A stretch of 64,000 nt of DNA from Metellina segmentata (GCA_947359465.1 OX375873.1:94449478-94513477), one strand, 5' to 3'; counted from the stretch's first letter, positions 43,669-54,448 are shown. Notes: generated by a model from the letters alone, not told the origin. Program-made: numbers and translations.

Positions 43669-45171
43669 CAGGGTGGTCCCGAATTCATGGTACAAACTTT
43701 AATGGTAGGTACAGGACATTGTAACAATGATTTATTGTATAGGAATGTATAGTCGCAAGTAACGCGGTGAGGCGTAAACAGGGGAAATAAAAGGAAAGAG
43801 AAATGGAGTGATCGGTTGGTATCATTGCCGGTAGAGGGCAGTAGATGTCTAGCCGCTGTTGAACATGATGCATCGCAGTAGGGAAAAGCGCCATTCACAA
43901 TTGTGCTGCCGTAGACGATGGGTGACTTTACGTATGCAGAAAAAGCAGACATGCATTACATGTACGGCCGTGCAAATGGTAACGGCAGAGCTGCGTTACG
44001 AATGTATCGCGCGGAGTATCCTGATCGACGAATGCCGGATCATAGAATTTTTCAACGGTTACATCGTCAACTTTGTGAAACAGGTGCGTTCGACGTCAAC
44101 AGACATGGCGCTGGTCGAGTAAGAGCTGTACGCACTCCAAGGCTGGAAGAAAGCATCTTGAACATTGTGGCTGATAGACCCGAGTCAAGCACAAGAACTG
44201 TTGCGCGTGACGTAGGTGTGAGTCATCAGACTGTATGCAGAGTGTTAAACGAAAATCGCTTACACCCCTTCCATTTTCAGAAAGTACAAGCATTGAATCC
44301 GGCAGATTATCCTCGCCGCGTGAACTTCTGCCTGTGGGTGATGCAGCAATGTGCGTTGCAGCCGGATTTCGTAGATTATGTGCTATTTACAGATGAAGCG
44401 ACATTTTCACGCGAGGGTGTCTTTAATGCGCACAATTCCCATGTGTGGGCAACCGATAATCCACATGCAACGCGTCGACATGCGTTTCAACAACGTTTCA
44501 GTATTAATGTGTGGGCTGGTATTGTGAACGACTTTTTGATTGGCCCATACTTACTACCCACGCGGCTCACTGGCGGAAGCTATCTTATTTTTCTGAAAGA
44601 AGTGTTACCACAACTGCTGCATGATGTTCCGATCGCCATTCGTAACCGCATGTGGTTTCAGCACGATGGGGCGCCAGCACACTTCAGCATTGATGTACGG
44701 AATTACCTGAATGCCACGTTTGGTACTCGATGGATTGGGCGTGGTGGACCAGTCCCTTGGCCACCCCGATCTCCCGATTTATCGAGCCTCGATTACTTTT
44801 TATGGGGACATCTAAAGCATCTTGTTTATGAGACTCCAGTTGACTCAGATGAGGATCTCGTCGCTCGCTTATCTGTAGCTGCTGCAGGTGTGCGTGAAAT
44901 ACCAGGCATCTTTGAACGTGTACGCCAATCGCTCCACCGACGCTGTCAAGCATGTATCGATACTGGTGGACGCAATTTTGAACAATTACTGTAAACATGA
45001 CACTTGTCAACAACGCTTTCAATAAAATCTTTGTTTTTCCTTTCGGCCGTTATTTCCCCTGTTTTCGCCTCACCGCGTCACTTGCGACTATACATTCCTA
45101 TACAATAAATCATTGTTACAATGTCCTGTACCTACCATTAAAGTTTGTACCATGAATTCGGGACCACCCTG
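43669..45171 (+). mobile_element. DD41D mariner-type transposon, apparently complete
   Basis: Inverted repeats of 122 bp (43669-43790 and 45050-45171) begin CAGGGTGGTCCCGAATTCAT and differ at only two positions. TA flanks both ends (43667-43668 and 45172-45173). The interior encodes one uninterrupted transposase. An AATAAA at 45021-45026 follows the stop. The near identity of the long arms and the intact gene point to recent insertion. CAGGG termini, TA target and a D-D-41-D triad place it in the Tc1/mariner superfamily near rosa-type elements. Confidence 0.93.
43918..44994 (+). CDS. Tc1/mariner-superfamily transposase, DD41D type, intact
   Basis: A 358-residue protein that cuts and inserts the surrounding element at TA sites. 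Residues 4-55 (FTYAEKADMHYMYGRANGN, then RRMPDHRIFQRLHRQL) match the DUF4817-type N-terminal helix-turn-helix. Residues 88-125 (SSTRTVARDVGVSHQTVCRV) form a second helix-turn-helix. The catalytic domain has FTDEATF (D159), WFQHDGAPAHF (D250) and PPRSPDLSSLDYFLWG (D292). Forty-one residues separate the last two acids, hence DD41D. The start is the first ATG in the frame, directly upstream of the conserved domain. Length is usual for the superfamily. No stop or frameshift is seen, and it sits between matching 122-bp inverted repeats, so activity is plausible. It is a transposon gene, not a host gene. Confidence 0.95.
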   Translation: MGDFTYAEKADMHYMYGRANGNGRAALRMYRAEYPDRRMPDHRIFQRLHRQLCETGAFDVNRHGAGRVRAVRTPRLEESILNIVADRPESSTRTVARDVGVSHQTVCRVLNENRLHPFHFQKVQALNPADYPRRVNFCLWVMQQCALQPDFVDYVLFTDEATFSREGVFNAHNSHVWATDNPHATRRHAFQQRFSINVWAGIVNDFLIGPYLLPTRLTGGSYLIFLKEVLPQLLHDVPIAIRNRMWFQHDGAPAHFSIDVRNYLNATFGTRWIGRGGPVPWPPRSPDLSSLDYFLWGHLKHLVYETPVDSDEDLVARLSVAAAGVREIPGIFERVRQSLHRRCQACIDTGGRNFEQLL

Positions 45172-45215
45172 TATAATCGTATTAATTCTACTAATAATCG
45201 TACTAATTTTAGTTA

Positions 45216-46770
45216 ACAATAGAACAGGAATAGTTAGAAGATAGTACACACGAGTAATAGTTCATGTCAATTATTTTTTAACACCAATTTTTCCGATAAT
45301 AGGCTTCCAGTTTAACAATGAAGATCGACAAACAAGCATCCTTAAAGACATTTATTTTGTGTCGAATGATTTTTCTCGCTCCACGACACATTTTTTTTGC
45401 ATAGAGAGAAAGAGAGAATCCAGAAAAAACTGTAAAAAGGAATGTTTGAAAAGGGATGAAATATCCGCTGGCTAAGAAGTATGAAAAGAAAATTGAGTAT
45501 GCGATACAAATATCATTTCCCCCAAAAGATCCGAGTTAGCCATAAAACGATGATGTTTGCAAGAAAGATCACGTATATCCACTTGAACGCTTTCTCCCGA
45601 TGCAAACAGCTCGAGGATCGCAGACGTGAGATAAACAAGACAGCCCCCATACACTCAAGACCAAATATTCCAGCCTCGAAGAGATTTAAAATCGTTCAAC
45701 GCGGGGAACATTATCCATATTTCGGATGAGCGTTCCATTAGCTGAGAATAACAAATGCAGTACATTAAAATTAAATCTACGACTACACCCTATTCCCTCC
45801 CTTATCGAATTGAATCGTCAAATTTAAGTTCGATGTCAAACGCTAAATACATCTGCTGATTAGAACAGTGGTAATAAACTTAGGGACATGAGTTATCCCA
45901 TCGATGTGGGAATGGCTTTAAAATAAGATAATTATTCGAAAATTTGAGGATTACAATTGCTACAGGCGTTTTGATCAAACAATGCAAAATTTTATCGACC
46001 TTCCAACGAAATAGACGGAGCATGTACGTGCAGATTCGTGCTATTTCGTCCGATCGCTCGGTTTGGAGATCTGTCGCGTGATTGTGGGAGTGCGTAAATC
46101 TAATGCAGGACTAATTATTGAGCAGTTGATGCGATTATCGAGCGTGATCAAAGACAAAAGTTTGCGCTTCAATGGTCCATCGGTTCAAGTTAATTTCCAA
46201 TCCAACGTGATCAACACTTCTGTGATCTTTCGACAGCGACGTCTTCCACATGATCTGTATATTTCATTAGAAGATCGAAGGCATTCCACTTTTACATAAA
46301 GGACAATCATATTTTAGACATTAAAACGGCTGCACCTTTTATTAAAGGATTCATTCGACAATTTTGCAGCTTCGCCTGAATGTTTGGTTTGAGCGCTATG
46401 GAGATACATAACATTACTGAAATATGGAGGAGATCGACGTTCTGATGAAATTTCTCGGCAGTTTGACAGTAATGTCAGAAATCAGCGCAAATAAAGAAAA
46501 TGTGAGCTAATGTGAAAATTGATTTCGACAACAAACAATGCAGTATCGCCTTAAACAAATAAATATGATGTAATAGAAGCAGATTTTCAGAAAATAAATG
46601 AAAAACACAATTGAGATGTGAACGTTTTTGTCATGCACTTTATTGGAAATGAGAATTAAAATCGAGAATGCTGCCTTATATTTACTGCCTAATTTTATTT
46701 GATTTGGAGGTAAGAAATGTGCACACCGATGTGAGAAACGCCAGATATAAACAATTAAGAAACTATGTTT
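45216..46770. other. Single-copy-looking non-coding region
   Basis: No known repeat and no supported exon. Less AT-rich than the flanks, especially 45480-45740 and 45950-46390. Open frames of 78-82 codons lack recognised domains. Confidence 0.4.
45950..46390. promoter_or_regulatory. Candidate cis-regulatory module
   Basis: Contains a TCF/LEF-like GATCAAAGACAAAAG (near 46146), a palindromic TTGATCAAA next to ACAATG (SOX-like) at about 45972-45984, and homeodomain-type CTAATTATT (near 46110), in single-copy-looking DNA. Such sites occur by chance often, so this is inference only. Confidence 0.2.
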
Positions 46771-46774
46771 ATGT

Positions 46775-47095
46775 AGTAGGTAGATTAACGTATCACAGTA
46801 GCAACACAGTGGGGTATTGACGACGGTCCGAGATACATCCCGAAGGGAAAGTGGCAAGGACAACACCTCGTAATTCTGAGCAACGATCAGACGACGAGGG
46901 TAACACCTGAGATTCAATCCCAATCTCCAAACTACCTCACGAGTGACAACGTGAAGGCATTTTACGACACGACAGATTTAAGGTGCACCAGCCTCCAAGT
47001 ACACGACGGTCGTTAGTACGATCGAATTTCAAAATCGCAACCATCTTTTTCTAATCTGTAACTCTTCCAAACAGGGCAACTGCAACCTTGGAGTG
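46775..47095 (-). mobile_element. SINE-A, near full length, head type 2
   Basis: GTAGGTAGATTAACGTATCA, GGGGTATTGACGACGGTCC, ACATCCCGAAGGGAAAGTGG, CCTCGTAATTCTGAGC, GTACACGACGGTCGTTAG and the head ending CTGTAACTCTTCCAAACAGG are in order on -. Confidence 0.83.
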
Positions 47096-47104
47096 CTGTT
47101 ATGA

Positions 47105-47430
47105 GAGATAATGTCAAGCATTCGAAAATAACATAAACGATGACGACAGCGGGATGTCTTAAACTGTGCCTACTTTCAGAAAAAGTTTGGAGAACTACCC
47201 CCAAGTATCTTTGAAAGAAATTATTTCTAATCATTCAAATTGCAGTATTAAAAGTCCATTCAATATCAACTTTTTACACACTAATAATACAACTATCTCA
47301 ATATGAAATTGAGAGTACTATCCCCTGAACTAAACAATGAGCTGCAATGTAAGAGGTCAGTGCAGTAAGGTGCTAGTTTTTGTAATATTCTCAGGAAGCT
47401 CAAACGCTTAATATACTATTTCCAACACTA
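47105..47430. repeat. Dispersed repeat R3, copy 2
   Basis: GAGAGATAATGTCAAGCATT, ACGACAGCGGGATGTCT, ATATCAACTTTTTACACAC and GAGCTGCAATGTAAGAGGTC then AGTGCAGTAAG match copies at 25960-26260 and 47520-48570. Confidence 0.65.
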
Positions 47431-47431
47431 G

Positions 47432-47505
47432 CTAGGTAGTTAATCAACGTTAAACTAGAGTAACACAACGGACTACTGGGGACGGCCCTGGATCAACCAT
47501 TAAAG
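47432..47505 (-). mobile_element. SINE-A tail fragment
   Basis: CTAGGTAGTTAATCAACGTT, AAACTAGAGTAACACAACGG and GACGGCCCTGGATCAACC are tail motifs; the rest is missing. Confidence 0.75.
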
Positions 47506-47519
47506 TCTTAAAAAGATCT

Positions 47520-48570
47520 TAATAAGATCAAGTCTTAAAAATTCATTTTGCATCAACTTTTATACATGGTGGTAACAAAATCCTTGAAAAAAAATTCCCT
47601 GATATTTCAGGGTCTCACAAAAATTTCCCTAATTTTACAATTCCCTTAAGAATTGTTGAGATCCGTGATTGGTATCGATATACAGTATCCACACAACACT
47701 ATTTTTAAGTATTTAGGGTCAGATGGGGTAAAAGAATAATTCTTCACAAATATTTTGTATTTTTTCTCTACAGATATTTTAATTGTTATTATAAGGGTTA
47801 GAACCCTTAATGGAGCTCTTACAATAGCAATTGAAAAAACTGGAGAAAAAATACAAAACATTTTGACTTTGAACTTTTTACACCTGACCCTACATTGTCA
47901 TACTATTCTGCAAATTAAATGCAAGTGAACATAAAAAATTCTACAAAAATATAATTGCAAACAAAAAATAGAAATTTAATACACAAAAAAAAATCATTAG
48001 TTACACAAATTTGAAATTGTATAACACAAGTTGTGTCGCCAGCCTTACGTCGACAAGACCCTGCAGCCGCGAAAAAACGGCGGCGGCGGTTTTCGCGGTG
48101 TTCAAAAATTATGACGCCAGGTATCTTTATTCGAATTACAATTTTGGCAAATACGATTTATTCGATTCTCAAAAGCACTCGTAATTGAGCATATCTAAAT
48201 AGAACAAACTGTAATAGTTTCCGTTTAAATTATCAAAATTTCCCTGATTTTTTTTGTGAAATTTGGAAAATTTCCCTGATTTATCTGTGAAATTTGGAAA
48301 ATTTCACTGATTTTTTTGTGAAATTTACAAATTTTTCCTGAGATTTCCTACTAACTCTTTCTAAAATACTGAGAATTCCCTGATCACCAGGATCTGTTAC
48401 AACCCTGTTATAATACACCAATAACATAACTATCTGAATAACAAATCGAGAATTCTGTCCGCTGAATTGAACAATTGAGCTGCAATGTAAGAGGTCAGTG
48501 CGGTAAGACGCTAGTTTTTGTGAAATATTCTCACTGAGCTGAAGGAGCTGCACTTCCAACACTAGGTACG
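47520..48570. repeat. Dispersed repeat R3, copy 3, interrupted by a transposon
   Basis: ATTTTGCATCAACTTTTATA (to 47564) and AATACACCAATAACATAACT (from 48412) would be adjacent as in copy 1, and GAGCTGCAATGTAAGAGGTC follows at 48475. The 843 bp between is a separate mobile element. Confidence 0.7.
47565..48407. mobile_element. Non-autonomous DNA transposon with CAGGGTTGTAACA-type ends
   Basis: The right end read on - is CAGGGTTGTAACAGATCCTGG. The left end is CATGGTGGTAACAAAATCCTTG-like, an imperfect inverted match of about 20 bp. Subterminal AAATTTCCCTGATTT motifs recur several times inside the right end and once or twice inside the left end. Comparison with the uninterrupted R3 copy at 26.1 kb supports insertion. 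The target duplication is imperfect (TTTATA against TTATAATA). Probably hAT-like; no transposase frame. A CG-rich patch (CGGCGGCGGCGGTTTTCGCG) lies near 48078. Confidence 0.65.
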
Positions 48571-49589
48571 GTATAAATACTTTATATACAGCCACACTCG
48601 GAACGAGAAACACTAGGGAAATTCAAACATGGAGACGCAATTTAACTGACGGGCGGTAACCCAAAAGAACCGTCAACGGCGCTCTTAAGAATTCCGAAAT
48701 AAAATTCAACCGGCTCCCAACAAAGGGACTCGTGCATCCGCGCAGGAGAAAATTAGGTGGACGGCCTCGTATTAAATTTTCCACCCGGCATGGCGCGTGA
48801 CGCATGATATGCATTGAAACAAGCAGCAAAACAAGTTGAAACTCGACGTCTTAAACTTTTCCTTCTTGATGGAAGAGAAAAGTGCAAGAAACCGCGATGG
48901 GGTTGGGAAAAGGAGTGCCAGGGTTGTTGGGAATCCGGCACCTGCTACTCTCGGCTTATCGATTGAGGGAAGAGAGGCACCCCTTTCGGCATCGGCGCCC
49001 GCCCCCACTATACCTTATCGCGACCCCTTTCGAACAAACAGAGCGTGTATTATTTTTCTGCTGAGCTGGGCAGACAGAATGGAATGGACTAAGAAAACAG
49101 TGCGCAGTGCTTAATAACATCGGGTTGAAAAGCTCGCCGGGTGGCACGCAACACACGAAAAATGAGTTGAAGAAAAACTTTTCAAAACGTACTTGATCCT
49201 GAAGGCTCCATGGGATGATTCAAAAGACCGTACACACAAAGCGAGTTGCTTGTACTGTTGCTTGGATGATCGAAAGCGGCAAGTTAAAGTCCTCAATGAG
49301 TTCTTAGCAAAATATAAAAGTGTTATCTGTAATGATTTCCTTCACTCCTTCAATCTAATTCGCTACCTAAACAAAGAACTCGAGCTGTTTTCTTAAGCCA
49401 AGAAAGATGTGATGATCTGTAACTATTTTTCTTCTAACTGTCGAAGTTTATTTCTAGCAGTTAACGTTTTATAATGAACTTTAATATTTAATGTGAACAA
49501 AAAGTTTTTTTTTTATCTACATTTTTTCTTCTTGAACTGTACTTAAATTAAACGACTCCGAATTCATCACAGCTTTCCTAGAATTAGGT
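48571..49589. other. Single-copy-looking, GC-richer non-coding region
   Basis: 48620-49180 is one of the GC-richest blocks (CTCGTGCATCCGCGCAGGAG; GGCATCGGCGCCCGCCCCCA). Overlapping frames on both strands (60-92 codons) have no recognised domain. A 67-codon frame at 49193-49396 starts without ATG and also has no recognised domain. Possible promoter, first exon or conserved element. Confidence 0.4.
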
Positions 49590-49670
49590 TCTTTTGGGAG
49601 CTTTTTGGAGCAAGCTGCGACAAACACAAGACACACAATGTTAAGTAATTGGGAACACAGAAAGAATGGA
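49590..49670 (-). mobile_element. SINE-B fragment
   Basis: GGAGCAAGCTGCGACAAACA, CAAGACACACAATGTTAAGT and AATTGGGAACACAG are the middle of the tail region. Confidence 0.7.
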
Positions 49671-49834
49671 GAAAAGTAGAGAAAGATTGCTTGGATATAC
49701 TGGGGTCACGATCGTCGTATTTACCAGAGGCAGTAAACTCCATGGGAAAAGAATACATCACTAGGGTACCTCGGGTTCATGATGCCCGTAGACACCGAAA
49801 TATGTACCCCCGAGGGTCAAGAATTCGAGGTTGT

Positions 49835-50010
49835 TCATGTTGAAATTTATGGAATAAGAGCCATATTTGGCCAAGCTATGCCAAACATAAGATAAAATCA
49901 AGTAATGAATATAAACACACGAAGAAAGATTCCGTTGACACAGAAGAGAAAAGTACTCCCAAAGTAAGTTGAAACCAGAGCTACAACTCGCAAGTGTAAG
50001 AGTTCGAGGT
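49835..50010 (-). mobile_element. SINE-B copy
   Basis: TTATGGAATAAGAGCCATAT, TTGGCCAAGCTATGCCAAAC, ACACAGAAGAGAAAAGTACT and CTACAACTCGCAAGTG cover tail, body and part of the head on -. Confidence 0.8.
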
Positions 50011-53000
50011 TCACATGTTTAGAATATGGTAATAGATGCAAGAAATATCGAAAATTATTCTAGCACTACGTGCCAAGTGAAGTCATTGAGTTGTTTCAGT
50101 TGAAAAAGTTAGGTGACAAATGTGAGTCGACGTTTAACATCCAATGACCGGCCAGCATAGAAGTCACTATAGTTTTACGATCGCCTTAAAACATAGAAGA
50201 AAAATAACTTCGGAATAGTAAACTCAATCCGAAGGTAAAAATAACTTTGATATACAAGTAAAATCAATACGATGCAAGATTCAAAAAGAATTCAGATATT
50301 CATTCAAGCATGCACACTTACTTTTAAGCACAAGTTCGAGGTTCAGAAGGTTAAGGTGGTCTTGGAGAGTTAGAATGAATATCTTTTAATCCAAAAAACC
50401 AAGTATTTTTAAGAATAGCATTATGATTTAAATGCATTGAACTTTTTCTCAATGAAACACAAATCAATAAATTGCTTTATGCGACTGAATGTGATTTTAT
50501 TGCCTTAATACATAAATGTATATTGAAACCAATATCTAAAATATATTTATTTCTAGTAAATTATCTTACTATTTTTACGTTGAAAATATCTATCAAAACA
50601 AAAAGATCAAAAGTTTCATTGAATAAACTAGTAATTTGTAGGCAAATTCTAGTATCTGAAAGTGTTTACTCCGTATAAAATTGTATGTGTATAAATATTA
50701 CAATTAACAAATTTCGGAATTCATTCGAAACCATTTTCATGATTATTTCAAACAGTTAAGTTTATCCGATATTATACATTCATTGCGTTAAAGTAGTATT
50801 AAAAGCTACAAACTATCTATTTTAGTTTTAGTACTACCGCTATAGATGCCGTTCGTTCTTGCGTACAAAATGCTCAAAATTCATTTCCTATAAGAGACGA
50901 ACTTACATTTAAAATACGTTTTATTGTTCAGATTTAATGAAAAACATAGATTTAATCATTTCTTTTTTCGAGAAAGAAAGAGAACGTGTAAGTTCATAAG
51001 AAATAAATACACAAGAATTTCTCAGCAGTTTTTTTGCTGTTCCGAGAATAAAATGCAGAACTTTTATTCGAGGACAATTTCGGATGAATAGTAATAGGGA
51101 AACACAAAAAAAAGTAAAATATCGAAAACGTAAAAATCATTATGCAAAATGACAAACTCGCTTACATAAAACAAAGAAGCTGCCTCATTCAGCAATAAAC
51201 CAAATTCCAAAGCATCGAACTTCTAGTCCGTAGCAATGAAGATAAAAAACGACAAAAAAATTCCTCACAAGCACCCCAAAAATTCCAAGGAAAAAGTAAA
51301 ACGCAAGATGGCGTTCTGTGGAAGTGGAAAAAAAATCCAAAGATACATATAACGACAACCTTTCCTTTTCAGCTAAGGACGGAAAATAATAGGAGCGGAA
51401 GACAAAAAAATGGGAAATACAACCCTCGTTTTAATATTTCAACTCATGAATATCATATTGCACTTAAAAGAAAGCCCAAGTGGTGTCTCCACGATGGAGG
51501 ATAGCATAAAATTTCTTATTTCAGATGGAGCGTACCATAAAATTCAAATAAATGCAGACAGCACTGCCGTAAAAGGGAAGATATATTTCGCATAACGAGA
51601 TAGCAATTTATTTTCTATCATTTGAAAATAAAAATAAAAAGCAGGACAAGCAACGAAATTTCAAAGCGCGCAATGGAAATTATATTAATGTCTACTACTT
51701 CCAAACCGAATAAAGTGACTGAAGCGAGTGATTAGACTGCTGCAGTGGAACGACTTCTAAATTTTTAGTCACTTTTTATGCACATTGAAGTGATGTAGCA
51801 CGAATTTTTTAAATGGAACACCGAAATTAATCTTCGAATTTATTAGCGATAGCAGAAACTTAATCTCACTTTTCTCCAAGGAAAGCAATTTAACTTCAAT
51901 CTTAGAAAAAAGCGTACTGGTCAAACAATGCTGGGAAGTACTTTTAATCGCTGTGCATCCATTATTTTTTATGGGTTTGCAGGCAAAGATTAAGAAGTCT
52001 GAAAGCCATTTGCAAAATTTGGGTTTCATTTAAAATGCTGAAAAAATTACGCTTGGGTGAATTAATACATTTGTCCAACAAGGTTTTCCCTTTTAAAACA
52101 ATCATACATTGTGCACTATCTTAAATGAGAAAAAATATTAAAAACTTCAGAAAACACATAAAGCAGGTATATTAGATTTTACATGCTGTCTAATTAGACT
52201 TCAATCGGGAAAGAACGACAGAAGAGATACAAATCAAATAATAGTTTACTACAGATAGAAAAAAATTACCTCTTTACTACTTTAAATAGATATTTTTACT
52301 ATAGATAAAATTAGCAGCTAAAATGGAATTATAATAAAGTTGTGTAGCATTAAAGAATTAAAGCTCTTTTCCTATATTAATGATATTTACTTGAGAATTT
52401 TAGTGTTATTGTACTTTAGAATTCAAGTATTCGGTATAGGTGTAAAATTATTTTTATTGCAGATTTAAAAGAATAAATAAACAAAAAAAAGTAGCTGCCT
52501 ACAAGTAAGGTAACTTGCACATGATAACAAAAAGTATTAAAATTAATACATCCTTATCTCTCTATATTTTAGAATGTAACAATTTCTCTTTAGCAATATG
52601 TAATTATTTACTTATTATGTAATCTGTTTAGGAGTTTAACACTAACATAGTACCTAACAAAGAACGGAAATATTTACGTTACATGTAAATATGCTCATCA
52701 TCTTTGTTGGATAACAATGAGTCGAATGATTTTTTGAAGTAATATGAGTGTTAAGTCCCTGTATGTTGCATGCCCTTTTAGTGCTAATATTGTTGTTTAA
52801 CTGTTGAAAGACATTTAAGAATGGAAATTGTAAAATTTAAGAATACACCTAGACAGTTTATGATAAATTCACCGGAGTTCAAAATCGAGAACAGTTTTTC
52901 AAAATGTTATTAAACTTAAGGTTAAAAAAAACTTTAAACATCTCAGACTTTCCAAATTTATTTTTGACAGTTCGAATCTTCAATTATCTATTTTGGAAAG

Positions 53001-53122
53001 AAACAATTTGGGACAAAAAAAATTGATATGATTAAAGATGATAAATGAATCTATTCCAGGATGTGTTTGAAAAAATCACTCATTGACTTCTCATCTTAAT
53101 TAATTATTTTACTCTTTTACAG
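50011..53122 (+). other. AT-rich region upstream of the + strand exons (probably intron)
   Basis: No confident exon. The only acceptor-like site followed by an informative frame is at 51524 (CTTATTTCAG, then AT GGA GCG TAC); it is treated as a weak candidate in the findings. Otherwise the stretch is AT-rich with no known repeats. As the exon at 53123 starts with an acceptor, an upstream exon of the same gene must exist here or further left. Confidence 0.5.
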
Positions 53123-53251
53123 TGGAAAAATTTTGAAAATGGAAAAGTGTACAGTCATAAAATGCCAACTGAGAAAACAGATAGTCATATTGAACAACAA
53201 GAGCCCAAGGTTGAGGAACGTCTACTTCACAGTCACCGTCGAGATAAAAAG
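53123..53251 (+). CDS. Exon of an unrecognised basic protein (43 codons, phase 0)
   Basis: Bounded by a pyrimidine-rich acceptor (ATTTTACTCTTTTACAG) and donor AAAAAG/GTATTT. The frame is open throughout and reads WKNFENGKVYSHKMPTEKTD through to LLHSHRRDKK. Its length, 129 nt, keeps phase 0, which fits directly onto the phase-0 start of the exon at 54232. Composition is charged and hydrophilic, rich in K, E and H; no domain recognised. The preceding exon was not identified, so the N terminus of the protein is unknown. Confidence 0.72.
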
Positions 53252-54231
53252 GTATTTCATTACAACATATATTCTTATTCATGATTAAAAAGGGCATAGT
53301 TACAACAGGTTTAAAAGAAAATGTCTAAAGACCAGTGAAGTTTGAGGTGGTATTGGTTTGCCACCTCAAAATTCGTTGCCTATTGGATAATAGCCATAAC
53401 GGCGTTGCCAGTAGAGTTGGTTTGCTACGCAAACCAAATGGGAATTCGTAGCCCATTGGATAACAACCATCACAGATTCCCATTTGGTTTGCGAATTTGT
53501 AGCCTATTGGATAACAGCCATAACGCAGTTGCCCGTGGTGTTGGTTTGCTTTACAAACCAAAAAATATCAATATTTAATTGATAAATTATTTATTAAAAC
53601 AAAATAAAACGTATAAGGTATCTATATGGAGTAAAATTTTCTGCAGATTTCAAATCCGTTAAAATTTTTATTCTACCTTTAACGATAGCTGAGATAGTAA
53701 AAAGCACTGTAGGACGCCAGTGATAACTTTAGCAATATCATTAGCTTCACACGAATCCGTTTCTCAGGAAATCATTTTGAATTAATCTCGAATCAAATGA
53801 GGGTCATTCGAATCTGTTCACGAGACGGAAGGTGAGAAAAAATTAGCATGGTTCCAAAGGCTAACGTCAATAGTGACGTCAATCGGGAGAAAATTCTAAA
53901 TTTTTTATGCTTCTTCATTTGCCGAAAGAAGGAAGAACTGTGAAAAATACTATTAAATTCATTTTAAAATATTCTAGATTGAATTTTAAAATTCACCGCG
54001 ACCCAAAAATTGCGAAATATTTGGACTACCTGTGTGCCAAATCCCATTACTGAAAGTGCCTTAGATTCGTCAGGACTTTGCGGGCAAGAAACAAACAAAC
54101 AGACAGACAAACACTTCCTTTTATAATAATAGAGAAAGTGATTCATCACATTTTAGGACTATAAAGTTAATAAAATAGATAAAAATTCAATTATTTGAAA
54201 TCAGTAAATATTTTTATCTTTTCTATTTTAG
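53252..54231 (+). other. Intron with a local repeat cluster
   Basis: GT-AG intron of the + strand gene, AT-rich, carrying the 53340-53566 repeats. A donor (GTATTT) and acceptor (CTTTTCTATTTTAG) frame it. Confidence 0.65.
53340..53566. repeat. Short direct and inverted repeat cluster in the intron
   Basis: GTAGCC(T/C)ATTGGATAAC, usually followed by AGCCATAACG and (G/C)(G/A)GTTGCC, occurs three times (near 53376, 53449 and 53499). GGTTTGC and its complement GCAAACC occur around each unit, giving small palindromes such as GGTTTGCTACGCAAACC (near 53418). Open frames on both strands are by-products. Confidence 0.75.
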
Positions 54232-54448
54232 CTGAAAAATGCCCCAATTCAAACAGCAGAAGGCAAGCCCACCCGAGGAAAGAATCCAGAAAGGCACCAT
54301 AAGAAAAGCATTGAAGAAGAAATGCACCTGAGACCTCTAAATGAACGCCATCATAAGTTTCCGAACCCTGCACTACTAGACAAGGTCGATTATTCCAATC
54401 CTCCTAGTCCACAAATTAGCAGGCAGAAGCTTGTCAAGCAAACTAAAC
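54232..54448 (+). CDS. Exon of the same unrecognised protein (72 codons plus 1 nt)
   Basis: Starts after CTTTTCTATTTTAG and ends at AAAC/GTAAGA. The frame reads LKNAPIQTAEGKPTRGKNPE, then RHHKKSIEEEMHLRPLNERH and on to SRQKLVKQTK, leaving one base that joins AT of the next exon as a His codon. Proline-, lysine- and histidine-rich, without a signal peptide, membrane segment or recognised fold; likely disordered. The phase match with both neighbours makes it a credible internal exon. Confidence 0.75.

Larger units (their letters stand above)
43580..45215. repeat. 21-bp minisatellite interrupted by the mariner element
   Basis: TAATTCTACTAATAATCGTA(T) repeats to the left of the element (about 43586-43668, the first unit diverged) and resumes on the right (45174-45215) with the same unit. 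It was therefore one array before the insertion. The left flank ends CTACTAATA and the right starts TATAATCGTAT. Confidence 0.85.
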
